Source: an uncultured Clostridia bacterium (lineage in GTDB: Bacteria; Bacillota; Clostridia; Christensenellales; CASEPJ01). Taken from it: DNA of 7,832 bases. Shown here in pieces: positions 1 through 5,284 of this stretch. The notes below the pieces were generated by a model. The model searched no databases and was not told the origin of the DNA. It was given only the letters and a program-made list of their open reading frames with translations. The position numbers were made by a program, and so were the translations under genes. The stretch spans positions 1 to 7,832 of the forward strand of contig CASEPJ010000134.1 of the NCBI GenBank assembly GCA_949289715.1. The letters are read 5' to 3'. The first letter of the stretch is position 1, and each line of letters starts with the position of its first letter.

Positions 1-61
1 ATATAATTAAAGATAATATTAAATTATTTTAATTCTAAATTTTAAAAAAATTCTAAAAAAG

Positions 62-75
62 TTAGCATAAGCTAA
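62..75. promoter_or_regulatory. Inverted repeat just upstream of the feo -35 box
   Basis: TTAGC-ATAA-GCTAA is a 5-bp inverted repeat with a 4-base centre. It ends three bases before the -35 hexamer of the feo promoter. Half-sites of the TTAG/CTAA type are known from DtxR-family operators, and the first gene of the operon encodes a DtxR-like protein, so this could be a regulator site. The arms are short and the surrounding DNA is A+T rich, so chance is a real alternative. Confidence 0.3.
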
Positions 76-78
76 TTC

Positions 79-107
79 TTGACACTCGAAAATAAATATT
101 ATATAAT
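79..107 (+). promoter_or_regulatory. Consensus sigma-A promoter of the feo operon
   Basis: TTGACA at 79-84 and TATAAT at 102-107 are separated by exactly 17 bp, a perfect match to the housekeeping sigma-factor consensus. Transcription should begin near 114, which gives an untranslated leader of about 188 nt before the first start codon at 302. So strong a core promoter in front of an iron uptake operon suggests that control is mainly by repression, which fits the palindromes in the leader. Confidence 0.8.
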
Positions 108-115
108 TTAAACGT

Positions 116-138
116 AAAAAAAGAGAAAATCTTTTTTT
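116..138 (+). promoter_or_regulatory. A/T-rich hairpin at the start of the feo leader
   Basis: AAAAAAAGA (116-124) pairs perfectly with TCTTTTTTT (130-138) around a 5-base loop, and more T residues follow. It would lie at the very 5' end of a transcript starting near 114. It could stabilise the message or act as a weak early pause, but a stem made almost only of A-U pairs is weak and may be chance in DNA of this composition. Confidence 0.25.
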
Positions 139-152
139 ATTTTTGTCATAAT

Positions 153-168
153 GTTCGCATATGCGAAC
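153..168. promoter_or_regulatory. Palindromic operator candidate, copy 1
   Basis: GTTCGCATATGCGAAC is a perfect 16-bp palindrome and a G+C-containing island in otherwise A+T-only surroundings. It lies about 40-55 bases downstream of the predicted start from the consensus promoter, and directly upstream of a possible second promoter (171-198). An identical copy lies at 267-282, with centres 114 bp apart, close to 11 turns of the helix. A repeated perfect palindrome is best explained as the site of a dimeric repressor. The regulator encoded at 302 is the obvious candidate, but this is inferred from position only. As RNA it could also form a 6-bp hairpin with an AUAU loop. Confidence 0.7.
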
Positions 169-170
169 TA

Positions 171-198
171 TTGAGGTAATATAATATTATCGGATAAT
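171..198 (+). promoter_or_regulatory. Possible second feo promoter
   Basis: TTGAGG at 171-176 and GATAAT at 193-198 are spaced by 16 bp. The -10 side lies inside a perfect inverted repeat with 8-base arms around a single base (184-200). The element sits between the two 16-bp palindromes, so a protein bound at both could enclose it. Chance matches to -10 boxes are common in DNA this A+T rich, so support is weak. Confidence 0.3.
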
Positions 199-266
199 AT
201 AATAATATTGATTATGGTAAAAAAAATTAAAAAATTTGAAATTTAAAAAAATTTTTTTCACACAAG

Positions 267-282
267 GTTCGCATATGCGAAC
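267..282. promoter_or_regulatory. Palindromic operator candidate, copy 2
   Basis: This second, identical copy of GTTCGCATATGCGAAC ends 19 bases before the ATG of the first gene and just upstream of its ribosome binding site (AGAGG, 291-295). A protein bound here would block transcription from either upstream promoter. If the site acts as an RNA hairpin instead, it would sit close to the ribosome binding site. The exact identity of the two copies, with no shared flanks, argues for selection on the 16-bp core. Confidence 0.7.
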
Positions 283-301
283 ATTGTTAAAGAGGTTTTG
301 A

Positions 302-694
302 ATGGATAATGTTAAAATAACTTACTCACAGTTAAAATATTTACATTATATTAATACCTTGTCGCAAAAAGGAGAGGTAAGTATTACAGAACTGTCGAAT
401 TATATGGGTGTATCTAAAGTCAGCGCCTGTCGTGCAGTAGATAAATTGATTTTAAAAAACTATGCAAAGAAAGACGAAAAAAGGAAAATAATTTTAACGG
501 AATACGGGTATGACCTTTATAAATATTTTAAACAGTGTGCAGATTACATAGCGGAAAGACTCGTCGAGTCGTTAAAATGCAGCAGCGGTTTGGCAAAAGT
601 CGATTCTTTTAATATCGTTTGTGCTATGAGTAAAAACAATTTGGAAAAATTATATGAAATGTTTGTTAAAAAAGAGGAAAAAATATGCCGTTGA
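302..694 (+). CDS. DtxR/MntR-like winged-helix regulator of the feo operon
   Basis: This 130-aa protein resembles the N-terminal two-thirds of DtxR/MntR metal-dependent repressors. A winged helix-turn-helix spans about residues 8-65 (ITELSNYMGVSKVSACRAVDKL forms the helix-turn-helix when read from residue 28 on), and a wing leads into LTEYGYDLYK. A helical dimerisation region follows at about 71-121. There is no C-terminal SH3-like domain, as in MntR. By eye alignment, several DtxR metal ligands are not conserved: the His of the RKH motif appears as Asp81 and the Glu-His pair as Val106-Cys107, while Glu85 is kept. Five Cys are present (43, 79, 93, 107, 129). The start is supported by AGAGG six bases upstream, and the gene overlaps feoA by 10 bp. 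As the first gene of the operon it probably regulates the operon. A MarR-type or FeoC-like role is an alternative. Confidence 0.65.
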   Translation: MDNVKITYSQLKYLHYINTLSQKGEVSITELSNYMGVSKVSACRAVDKLILKNYAKKDEKRKIILTEYGYDLYKYFKQCADYIAERLVESLKCSSGLAKVDSFNIVCAMSKNNLEKLYEMFVKKEEKICR

Positions 695-897
695 ATATTG
701 CGCCGCAAGGCAAAACAGTTAAAGTTATTAAGGTAATTGCAGAGGATAAAATAAAAAAACATCTTGAAAATTTAGGAATTTTTCCCGGTGTGTATTTAAT
801 TCTGCTTTTTGAAACGGGCGGAAATATTATTTTAAAAGTGCAAGAGAGCAGATTGGCTATAAACCGCCAACTTGCAATGAAAATTTTAGTCAATTGA
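685..897 (+). CDS. feoA: FeoA-domain protein, divergent first copy
   Basis: This 70-aa protein is a single FeoA (SH3-like beta-barrel) domain. FeoA is a small cytoplasmic partner of the ferrous iron transporter FeoB and is thought to modulate its G domain. Family features seen are the MPL...GKTVKVIKV opening strands, the helix followed by LGIFPG (30-35), and the closing segment ending in KILV (66-69). The usual APLGDP-type loop is replaced by FETGGN (42-47), and the closing RGY-like stretch by VQESRLAINR, so this copy is clearly more divergent than the one downstream. The start at 685 overlaps the regulator gene by 10 bp and has AAAGAGG (671-677) seven bases upstream, suggesting coupled translation. 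Confidence 0.85.
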   Translation: MPLNIAPQGKTVKVIKVIAEDKIKKHLENLGIFPGVYLILLFETGGNIILKVQESRLAINRQLAMKILVN

Positions 898-910
898 AAA
901 GGAGGTTTAA

Positions 911-1138
911 ATGAAAAAATTTTTACATGAATTTTCTCCCGGTGAGAGCGGGACGGTAAAAGAAATTTTTGCAGAAGGAAAGTTAAAAAGACGTTTATAC
1001 GATATGGGTGTAACTCCCGGTACGCAAATTATTATGCGTAAAGTCGCACCTTTGGGAGATCCTATAGAAATTAATCTCAGAGGGTATGAACTTACCGTAA
1101 GAAAGACGGAAGCTGAAAAAGTTATAATGGAGGTGTAA
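911..1138 (+). CDS. feoA: FeoA ferrous iron transport accessory protein
   Basis: This 75-aa canonical FeoA domain protein has the expected hallmarks: PGESGTV (10-16), LYDMGVTPGT (29-38), APLGDPIEI (46-54) and LRGYELTVRKTEA (56-68). It is a cytoplasmic SH3-like protein believed to act on the GTPase part of FeoB. A strong GGAGG at 901-905 lies five bases before the ATG. The gene starts 13 bp after the first feoA copy. Its last codons contain the GGAGG (1129-1133) that serves feoB, and only one base separates its stop from the feoB start, so the two are almost certainly translationally coupled. As the conserved copy, it is the likelier functional partner of FeoB. Confidence 0.95.
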   Translation: MKKFLHEFSPGESGTVKEIFAEGKLKRRLYDMGVTPGTQIIMRKVAPLGDPIEINLRGYELTVRKTEAEKVIMEV

Positions 1139-1139
1139 A

Positions 1140-3368
1140 ATGAAGTTTGCTTTGGCAGGGAATCCTAATAGCGGAAAAACCACATTGTTTAACCAACTTA
1201 CGGGAAGTTCCGCACATGTCGGGAATTGGCCTGGAGTTACGGTAGACAAAAGAGAAGGAGTATATAAAAAATTAAAAGAAAAAGTCGACATAGTCGATTT
1301 ACCCGGTATTTATTCGTTATCCCCCTATTCTCCCGAAGAAATAATTTCAAGAGATTATTTATTAAACGAGAACCCCGATTGCGTAATAAATATAGTAGAT
1401 GCTACAAATCTCGAAAGAAATCTTTATCTTACAACTCAGCTTATAGAAATTAACGTTCCTTTGGTTATTGCTTTAAATATGATTGATGCCGCCGAAACAA
1501 ACGGGATCGAAATTAATACTTGCGATATAGAAAAGGCGTTTAACGTTCCCGTTGTTAAAATAAGTGCATTAAAAAAAGAAAATATAAAAGAGCTTATGGA
1601 AGCAGCTTATCGTACTGCAAAAATTAAAAGGGATGGTTTTTCGGTATTGTCAAAAAGTTTTATTGCGCCGTTAATTGAAGATGCAAAAATGCTTTTAAGC
1701 AAGGAAAATAAAAACAATTTGCTTTTCAACGCAATAAAATTATTGGAAAACGACGATAAAACGATAAAATTATATCCCAAACAGGCAATGGAAATAGAAA
1801 ATATGAAAAAACAATTTTCGAAAGAAGATTTAGAAGGAGTGATTGCGGATTTAAGATATAAATACATAAGCGAAACCTTTAAAAATACAGTTAAAAAACA
1901 TTCTAAAGAAATATTGAGCCGTTCGGACAAAATAGACAGAGTAATGACTCATAAAATCTGGGGTATTCCCATATTTCTCGTCATTATGTTTGCTGTTTTT
2001 CACATAACTTTCAGTGAAGATTTTCTTTATTTAAACAAACTTTACGGTTTAGAAATAAACGCAGATTGGCTTTGTAATATATTAAGAATCGATGCGGGAG
2101 GAGGATTGCCTTCGTTGGGAGTTTGGTTGCAGTCCTGGATGGGATGGCTTACGGGCGGTTTGATAGAACTTGCCAATGGCTTGCTCGAAAATTCGCCAGA
2201 CTGGGTATCCGGTTTAATTTGCGACGGACTACTCAGCGGATTGGATTCTATTTTCAGCTTTCTTCCTCAAATTTTGCTGCTGTTTTTATTCCTTTCTATT
2301 TTAGAAGACAGCGGTTATATGGCAAGGGTTGCCTTTATAATGGACAGAGCATTTAGAAAATTCGGCCTTTCCGGTAAAGCCTTTATGCCTCTTTTAATGT
2401 GTTTTGGCTGCGGTGTACCCGGCGTTATTGCCACAAAAACATTGGAAAACGATAAAGAACGCAATTTGACTATGCTAATAGCTCCTTTTTTCAGCTGTGG
2501 GGCAAAATTACCTATATGGGCAACATTCGGAGCAATAATGTTTGCCGGTCAATTTGGTGATTTAATTGTTTTTTCCGTTTATCTTATAGGTATCGTGGTT
2601 GCAATTATTGCTGCTTTGATATTAAAAAAATTGATTTATAAAGGAGAAACTTCTCCCTTTATAATGGAATTGCCGGCTTATCATAGACCTCAATTCAAAA
2701 ACACTATGATTCATCTATGGGGTAAATTAAAACACTTTTTATTTAAGGCTGCAACAATTATAGCCGGTGCCGTAATTATAATTTGGTTTTTGTCCAATTT
2801 TAATTTTGAGTTTTGGAACGGTATGGTAAGCATTGAGAACAGCATGCTGGCAAAAATAGGCAATGTAATAAAATATGTTTTTTATCCGTTAGGTTTTGTG
2901 TTTGGAGAAAACGGTTGGAAATTTTCCGTCGCTATAGTTACAGGGTTAATTGCCAAAGAAATGGTAATAGCAACTATGGGAACATTAAGCGGTATGAGCG
3001 AAGATCCTCTCGAAATGGAAATTACGGCAGATTTACCTATTGCCGCAATGATTGCTTCTCTATCTCCGGCGGCGGCATTCTCTTTTATGGTGTTTAATTT
3101 ATTAAGCGTTCCCTGTATGGCAATGGTTGCTGCAATTTACGGGGAAATGGGTAGCGGAAAAAGGACATGGGCTGCCATAGGTTTCTGGCTTTTGAGTGCA
3201 TATGTTACTTCGGCCGTAGTATATTGGTTCGGAACATTAATCAGCGTTTGTTGGTGGGCGGCATTGCTTGTTAGTGTGTTGGTATTGACATTAGTAATTT
3301 TATTATTTGTTTATAAAAACAAAAAAAATAAAAATCATATTTCACATATTGAAAAATTTAAATCATAA
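1140..3368 (+). CDS. feoB: FeoB ferrous iron transporter
   Basis: This 742-aa inner membrane Fe(II) uptake protein appears complete. The N-terminal G domain has G1 GNPNSGKTT (7-15), G2 around GVT (32-34), G3 DLPG (53-56), G4 NMID (113-116) and G5 SAL (142-144). A helical GDI-like linker follows to about residue 265. The membrane part begins after MTHKIWGIP (269-277). The first Gate region carries CFGCGVPG (421-428, Cys421 and Cys424) followed by SCGAKLP with Cys453; the second Gate region lies near residues 595-615 (TGLIAKEMV). These Cys residues are the conserved ones implicated in the iron path. The C-terminus ends in a Lys/Asn-rich cytoplasmic tail. The start is fixed by GGAGG six bases upstream inside feoA and by the G1 motif beginning at residue 7. 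Control is presumably at the operon promoter. Confidence 0.98.
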   Translation: MKFALAGNPNSGKTTLFNQLTGSSAHVGNWPGVTVDKREGVYKKLKEKVDIVDLPGIYSLSPYSPEEIISRDYLLNENPDCVINIVDATNLERNLYLTTQLIEINVPLVIALNMIDAAETNGIEINTCDIEKAFNVPVVKISALKKENIKELMEAAYRTAKIKRDGFSVLSKSFIAPLIEDAKMLLSKENKNNLLFNAIKLLENDDKTIKLYPKQAMEIENMKKQFSKEDLEGVIADLRYKYISETFKNTVKKHSKEILSRSDKIDRVMTHKIWGIPIFLVIMFAVFHITFSEDFLYLNKLYGLEINADWLCNILRIDAGGGLPSLGVWLQSWMGWLTGGLIELANGLLENSPDWVSGLICDGLLSGLDSIFSFLPQILLLFLFLSILEDSGYMARVAFIMDRAFRKFGLSGKAFMPLLMCFGCGVPGVIATKTLENDKERNLTMLIAPFFSCGAKLPIWATFGAIMFAGQFGDLIVFSVYLIGIVVAIIAALILKKLIYKGETSPFIMELPAYHRPQFKNTMIHLWGKLKHFLFKAATIIAGAVIIIWFLSNFNFEFWNGMVSIENSMLAKIGNVIKYVFYPLGFVFGENGWKFSVAIVTGLIAKEMVIATMGTLSGMSEDPLEMEITADLPIAAMIASLSPAAAFSFMVFNLLSVPCMAMVAAIYGEMGSGKRTWAAIGFWLLSAYVTSAVVYWFGTLISVCWWAALLVSVLVLTLVILLFVYKNKKNKNHISHIEKFKS

Positions 3369-3391
3369 AATTTTGAAAATAAGGAGAATAT

Positions 3392-3553
3392 ATGAAAGCT
3401 ATTGAAATTATAGTATTGGCTGCAGCAATAGGAATAGTTGCATTTACAATAATTTTTAATATAGTAAGAAGAAAAAAAGGAAAGAATTGTTGCGGTTGCG
3501 ACGGTTGTAGTAATTGTGTAAATTGCTGCCGCAAAAATGATATAAAAGATTGA
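3392..3553 (+). CDS. FeoB-associated Cys-rich membrane protein
   Basis: This 53-aa protein is encoded 23 bp after feoB, with AAGGAG (3381-3386) five bases before its ATG. It has one hydrophobic helix at about residues 4-25, then a basic stretch (RRKKGK, 26-31), then seven Cys in 14 residues: CCGCDGCSNCVNCC (33-46). This layout matches the small FeoB-associated Cys-rich membrane proteins found after feoB in many Firmicutes (Pfam family FeoB_associated). The positive residues after the helix predict a cytoplasmic C-terminus, placing the Cys cluster where iron enters the cell. A role in receiving or guarding Fe(II), or in functionally replacing FeoC, has been suggested for such proteins but is inference here. 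Confidence 0.88.
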   Translation: MKAIEIIVLAAAIGIVAFTIIFNIVRRKKGKNCCGCDGCSNCVNCCRKNDIKD

Positions 3554-3641
3554 TTGAAATATAAAAATATCGTTATGGTTTTATTTAATATGATAAAAAA
3601 ATAATATATTAATTTATTGAAAATACAATAAACCCGATATA

Positions 3642-3661
3642 AAAAATTCATATGGATTTTT
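3642..3661 (+). terminator. Weak hairpin after the feo operon
   Basis: AAAAATTCAT (3642-3651) and ATGGATTTTT (3652-3661) form an inverted repeat with one G-U wobble in RNA. The stem is mostly A-U and there is almost no loop in the DNA palindrome, so it is at best a weak intrinsic terminator for the feo message. No better candidate lies between the Cys-rich gene and the next promoter at 3712. Confidence 0.3.
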
Positions 3662-3711
3662 AATTTCATAAATATTTGGATATATAATTTAACTATCGTA
3701 TTAAAAAGCGG

Positions 3712-3740
3712 TTTACATTTTTATTTATAAGGTCTATAAT
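3712..3740 (+). promoter_or_regulatory. Promoter of the heavy-metal-associated domain gene
   Basis: TTTACA (3712-3717) and TATAAT (3735-3740) are separated by 17 bp, one mismatch from the sigma-A consensus. Transcription would start near 3747, giving a short leader before the ATG at 3783. The promoter makes the next gene independent of the feo operon. No palindrome like those in the feo leader is present here. Confidence 0.7.
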
Positions 3741-3782
3741 AATATTATAAAATATAAATCTAATGTTAAACGGGGTGAATAT

Positions 3783-4016
3783 ATGTTCGGTATTAAAAAA
3801 AATGTAAATGAAATTTCGGTTTTAATTGACGGTATGACTTGTCAACATTGCAGTGCAAGGGTTGAGAAAGCTTTAAATTCTATTTCCGGTATAAAAGCAA
3901 AAGTAAATTTGGAGGAAAAGAAAGCTAACTTAACTTGCAAAAAAGAAGTTTCTGACGAAACTATTAAAAAATGTATCGAAGATATAGGCTATACGGTAAC
4001 CGAAATAATAAGATAA
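3783..4016 (+). CDS. Stand-alone heavy-metal-associated (CopZ-like) protein
   Basis: This 77-aa protein consists of one HMA ferredoxin-like domain. The metal-binding motif GMTCQHC lies at residues 17-23, with Cys20 and Cys23 as the ligands, and the typical ending EDIGYTV (66-72) is present. Two extra Cys (52 and 64) lie outside the motif. Proteins of this type are cytoplasmic Cu(I) chaperones that pass copper to P1B ATPases, or metallochaperones for related soft metals. No P-type ATPase or CsoR-type repressor lies next to it here, so its partner must be elsewhere. GGGGTG (3772-3777) lies five bases before the ATG. It has its own promoter and strong terminator, so it is a single-gene unit. The substrate is inferred from the family, not shown. 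Confidence 0.9.
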   Translation: MFGIKKNVNEISVLIDGMTCQHCSARVEKALNSISGIKAKVNLEEKKANLTCKKEVSDETIKKCIEDIGYTVTEIIR

Positions 4017-4065
4017 CTTTAATAACCATAAAAATAATTTTACCTAAATAAAATATTAAAAAATT

Positions 4066-4113
4066 TATAGAAAACGGCTTAAATAAGCCGTTTTCTATAG
4101 TTTAATTTTTTTT
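4066..4113 (+). terminator. Strong intrinsic terminator
   Basis: A perfect 16-bp stem, with arms at 4066-4081 and 4084-4099 centred on ACGGCTTA/TAAGCCGT, is followed by a T-rich run at 4101-4113. It ends the transcript of the heavy-metal-associated domain gene. The 5' side is also A-rich, so some function in the other direction is possible, but no minus-strand gene reads into it. Confidence 0.9.
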
Positions 4114-4419
4114 CTAAAAATGTATTGCATAATATTTTTTGTTTAATATTTTTTTAATGAATTGGCAGAATTTGATAATTTTACTTTTTTTTTGAATATC
4201 TATTTATGACAACCGCATTTTAAATAAACTTTAATTAAAATTTATTCATTGTTTAATTAATATAAAAATTCTTCGTTCAAATATTTATTTGCATAAAGTT
4301 TTTATTATTTGAATTTTTACATTTATTTTATATTATAATTTTATAAATTAATATTTATTAAAAAATGTTAATTTAAATAAAATAAAGTATTTTTTTATAA
4401 AACGATTAGAAATTTTATA
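4114..4419. other. A+T-rich intergenic stretch without a recognised gene
   Basis: This stretch of about 300 bases between the terminator of the metal-binding protein gene and the promoter of the ABC transporter is almost pure A+T. I see no open reading frame with a ribosome binding site, no tRNA-like or riboswitch-like fold, and no clear repeats. It may simply be spacer. Confidence 0.6.
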
Positions 4420-4446
4420 TTGATTTTTATTAATTTATGGTATAAT
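4420..4446 (+). promoter_or_regulatory. Extended -10 promoter of the ABC transporter operon
   Basis: TATAAT at 4441-4446 is preceded by TGG (4438-4440), giving an extended -10 element of the TGnTATAAT type. The best -35 match, TTGATT (4420-4425), is only 15 bp away, which is short but tolerable with an extended -10. Transcription would begin near 4453, about 46 bases before the ATPase start codon. Confidence 0.65.
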
Positions 4447-4498
4447 GAAAAAGTACAATTCAAATTAAAAAAATTTATGAGTTTTTAAAAGGAGCATT

Positions 4499-5284
4499 AT
4501 GTCGGAAATTTTAAAAGTCGAAAATATTAAAAAAACTTTTATTTTATCTGCCAAACAGCAAAAAATAGAAAAAAGCAATTCTAAGTACAAAGTGGCAGTT
4601 AACGGATTGAGCTTTAGTGCTTATGAAGGTGAAATTTTCGGTTTGCTTGGCCCTAACGGAGCAGGTAAAACGACTACGTTAAGGATTTTGGCAACATTGA
4701 TTAAACCCGATTCTGGAGATGCATTTATAGACGGTTTAAGCGTATCCAAGCAAAGCGATGAAGTGCGTAAAAAAATCGGCTTTTTAACAAGCGAACTTAA
4801 ACTGGAAGATTTTTTTACACCCAATTATTTATTTGATTTTTTCAGTGAACTGCACGGCGTTTCGGTAGAAGACAGAGAAAAAAGAAAAGAATATTTATTT
4901 AAACGCTTCGGGATAGATAAATTTGCCGAGGTTAAAGTTGCAAATATGTCTACCGGTATGAAACAGAAATTATCTTTGGTAATTTCAATAGTACATAATC
5001 CCAATATTATTATATTCGACGAACCCACCAACGGGTTGGATGTTCTCACCGCAAAGACGGTTACCGACTTTTTAAAAGAATTAAAAGAAGAGGGCAAAAG
5101 TATAATAGTTTCCACCCATATTTTCAGTCTTGTGGAAAAAATCTGCGACAGAGTGGGAATTATAATTGACGGAAAAATGGCGGTATGCGATAAATTAAAT
5201 GCCGTTACTAATGGAAGACCGTTAGAAGACGTGTTCTTCGATATTTATGCAGCAATGAAATCGGAGGCGGGTGAAATACTATGA
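4499..5284 (+). CDS. ABC transporter ATP-binding protein, NatA-like
   Basis: This 261-aa ATPase subunit of an ABC-2 type exporter hydrolyses ATP at the cytoplasmic face of the permease encoded next. Visible motifs are Walker A GPNGAGKTT (51-59), signature MSTGMKQKLS (150-159), Walker B IIIFDEPTNGLD with Asp174 and Glu175, and the switch His207 in STHIF. The Q-loop position reads IGFLTSELKL, lacking the usual Gln, as in several NatA-type ATPases. A charged insert (about residues 17-31) precedes the core, also as in NatA. AAAAGGAG (4487-4494) lies four bases before the ATG. NatAB exports sodium in Bacillus subtilis, but ATPases of this type also serve drug or peptide export, so the substrate here is unknown. 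Confidence 0.93.
   Translation: MSEILKVENIKKTFILSAKQQKIEKSNSKYKVAVNGLSFSAYEGEIFGLLGPNGAGKTTTLRILATLIKPDSGDAFIDGLSVSKQSDEVRKKIGFLTSELKLEDFFTPNYLFDFFSELHGVSVEDREKRKEYLFKRFGIDKFAEVKVANMSTGMKQKLSLVISIVHNPNIIIFDEPTNGLDVLTAKTVTDFLKELKEEGKSIIVSTHIFSLVEKICDRVGIIIDGKMAVCDKLNAVTNGRPLEDVFFDIYAAMKSEAGEIL

Noticed and set aside
153..168. LexA (SOS) box of the GAAC-N4-GTTC type
   Set aside because: The half-sites are in the opposite order (GTTCGC...GCGAAC), and the genes are for iron uptake, not DNA repair.
184..218. Fur box made of GATAAT/ATTATC units
   Set aside because: The units ATTATC-G-GATAAT face the wrong way for a Fur 7-1-7 site, and the rest of the match is low-complexity A+T.
2123..2356. Open frame inside feoB on the same strand
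   Set aside because: It lacks family features, lies wholly within the intact feoB membrane domain in another frame, and has no ribosome binding site that feoB does not explain.
3554..3711. Small gene or riboswitch between the feo operon and the metal-binding protein gene
   Set aside because: Only very short frames without ribosome binding sites are present, and no conserved fold could be recognised.
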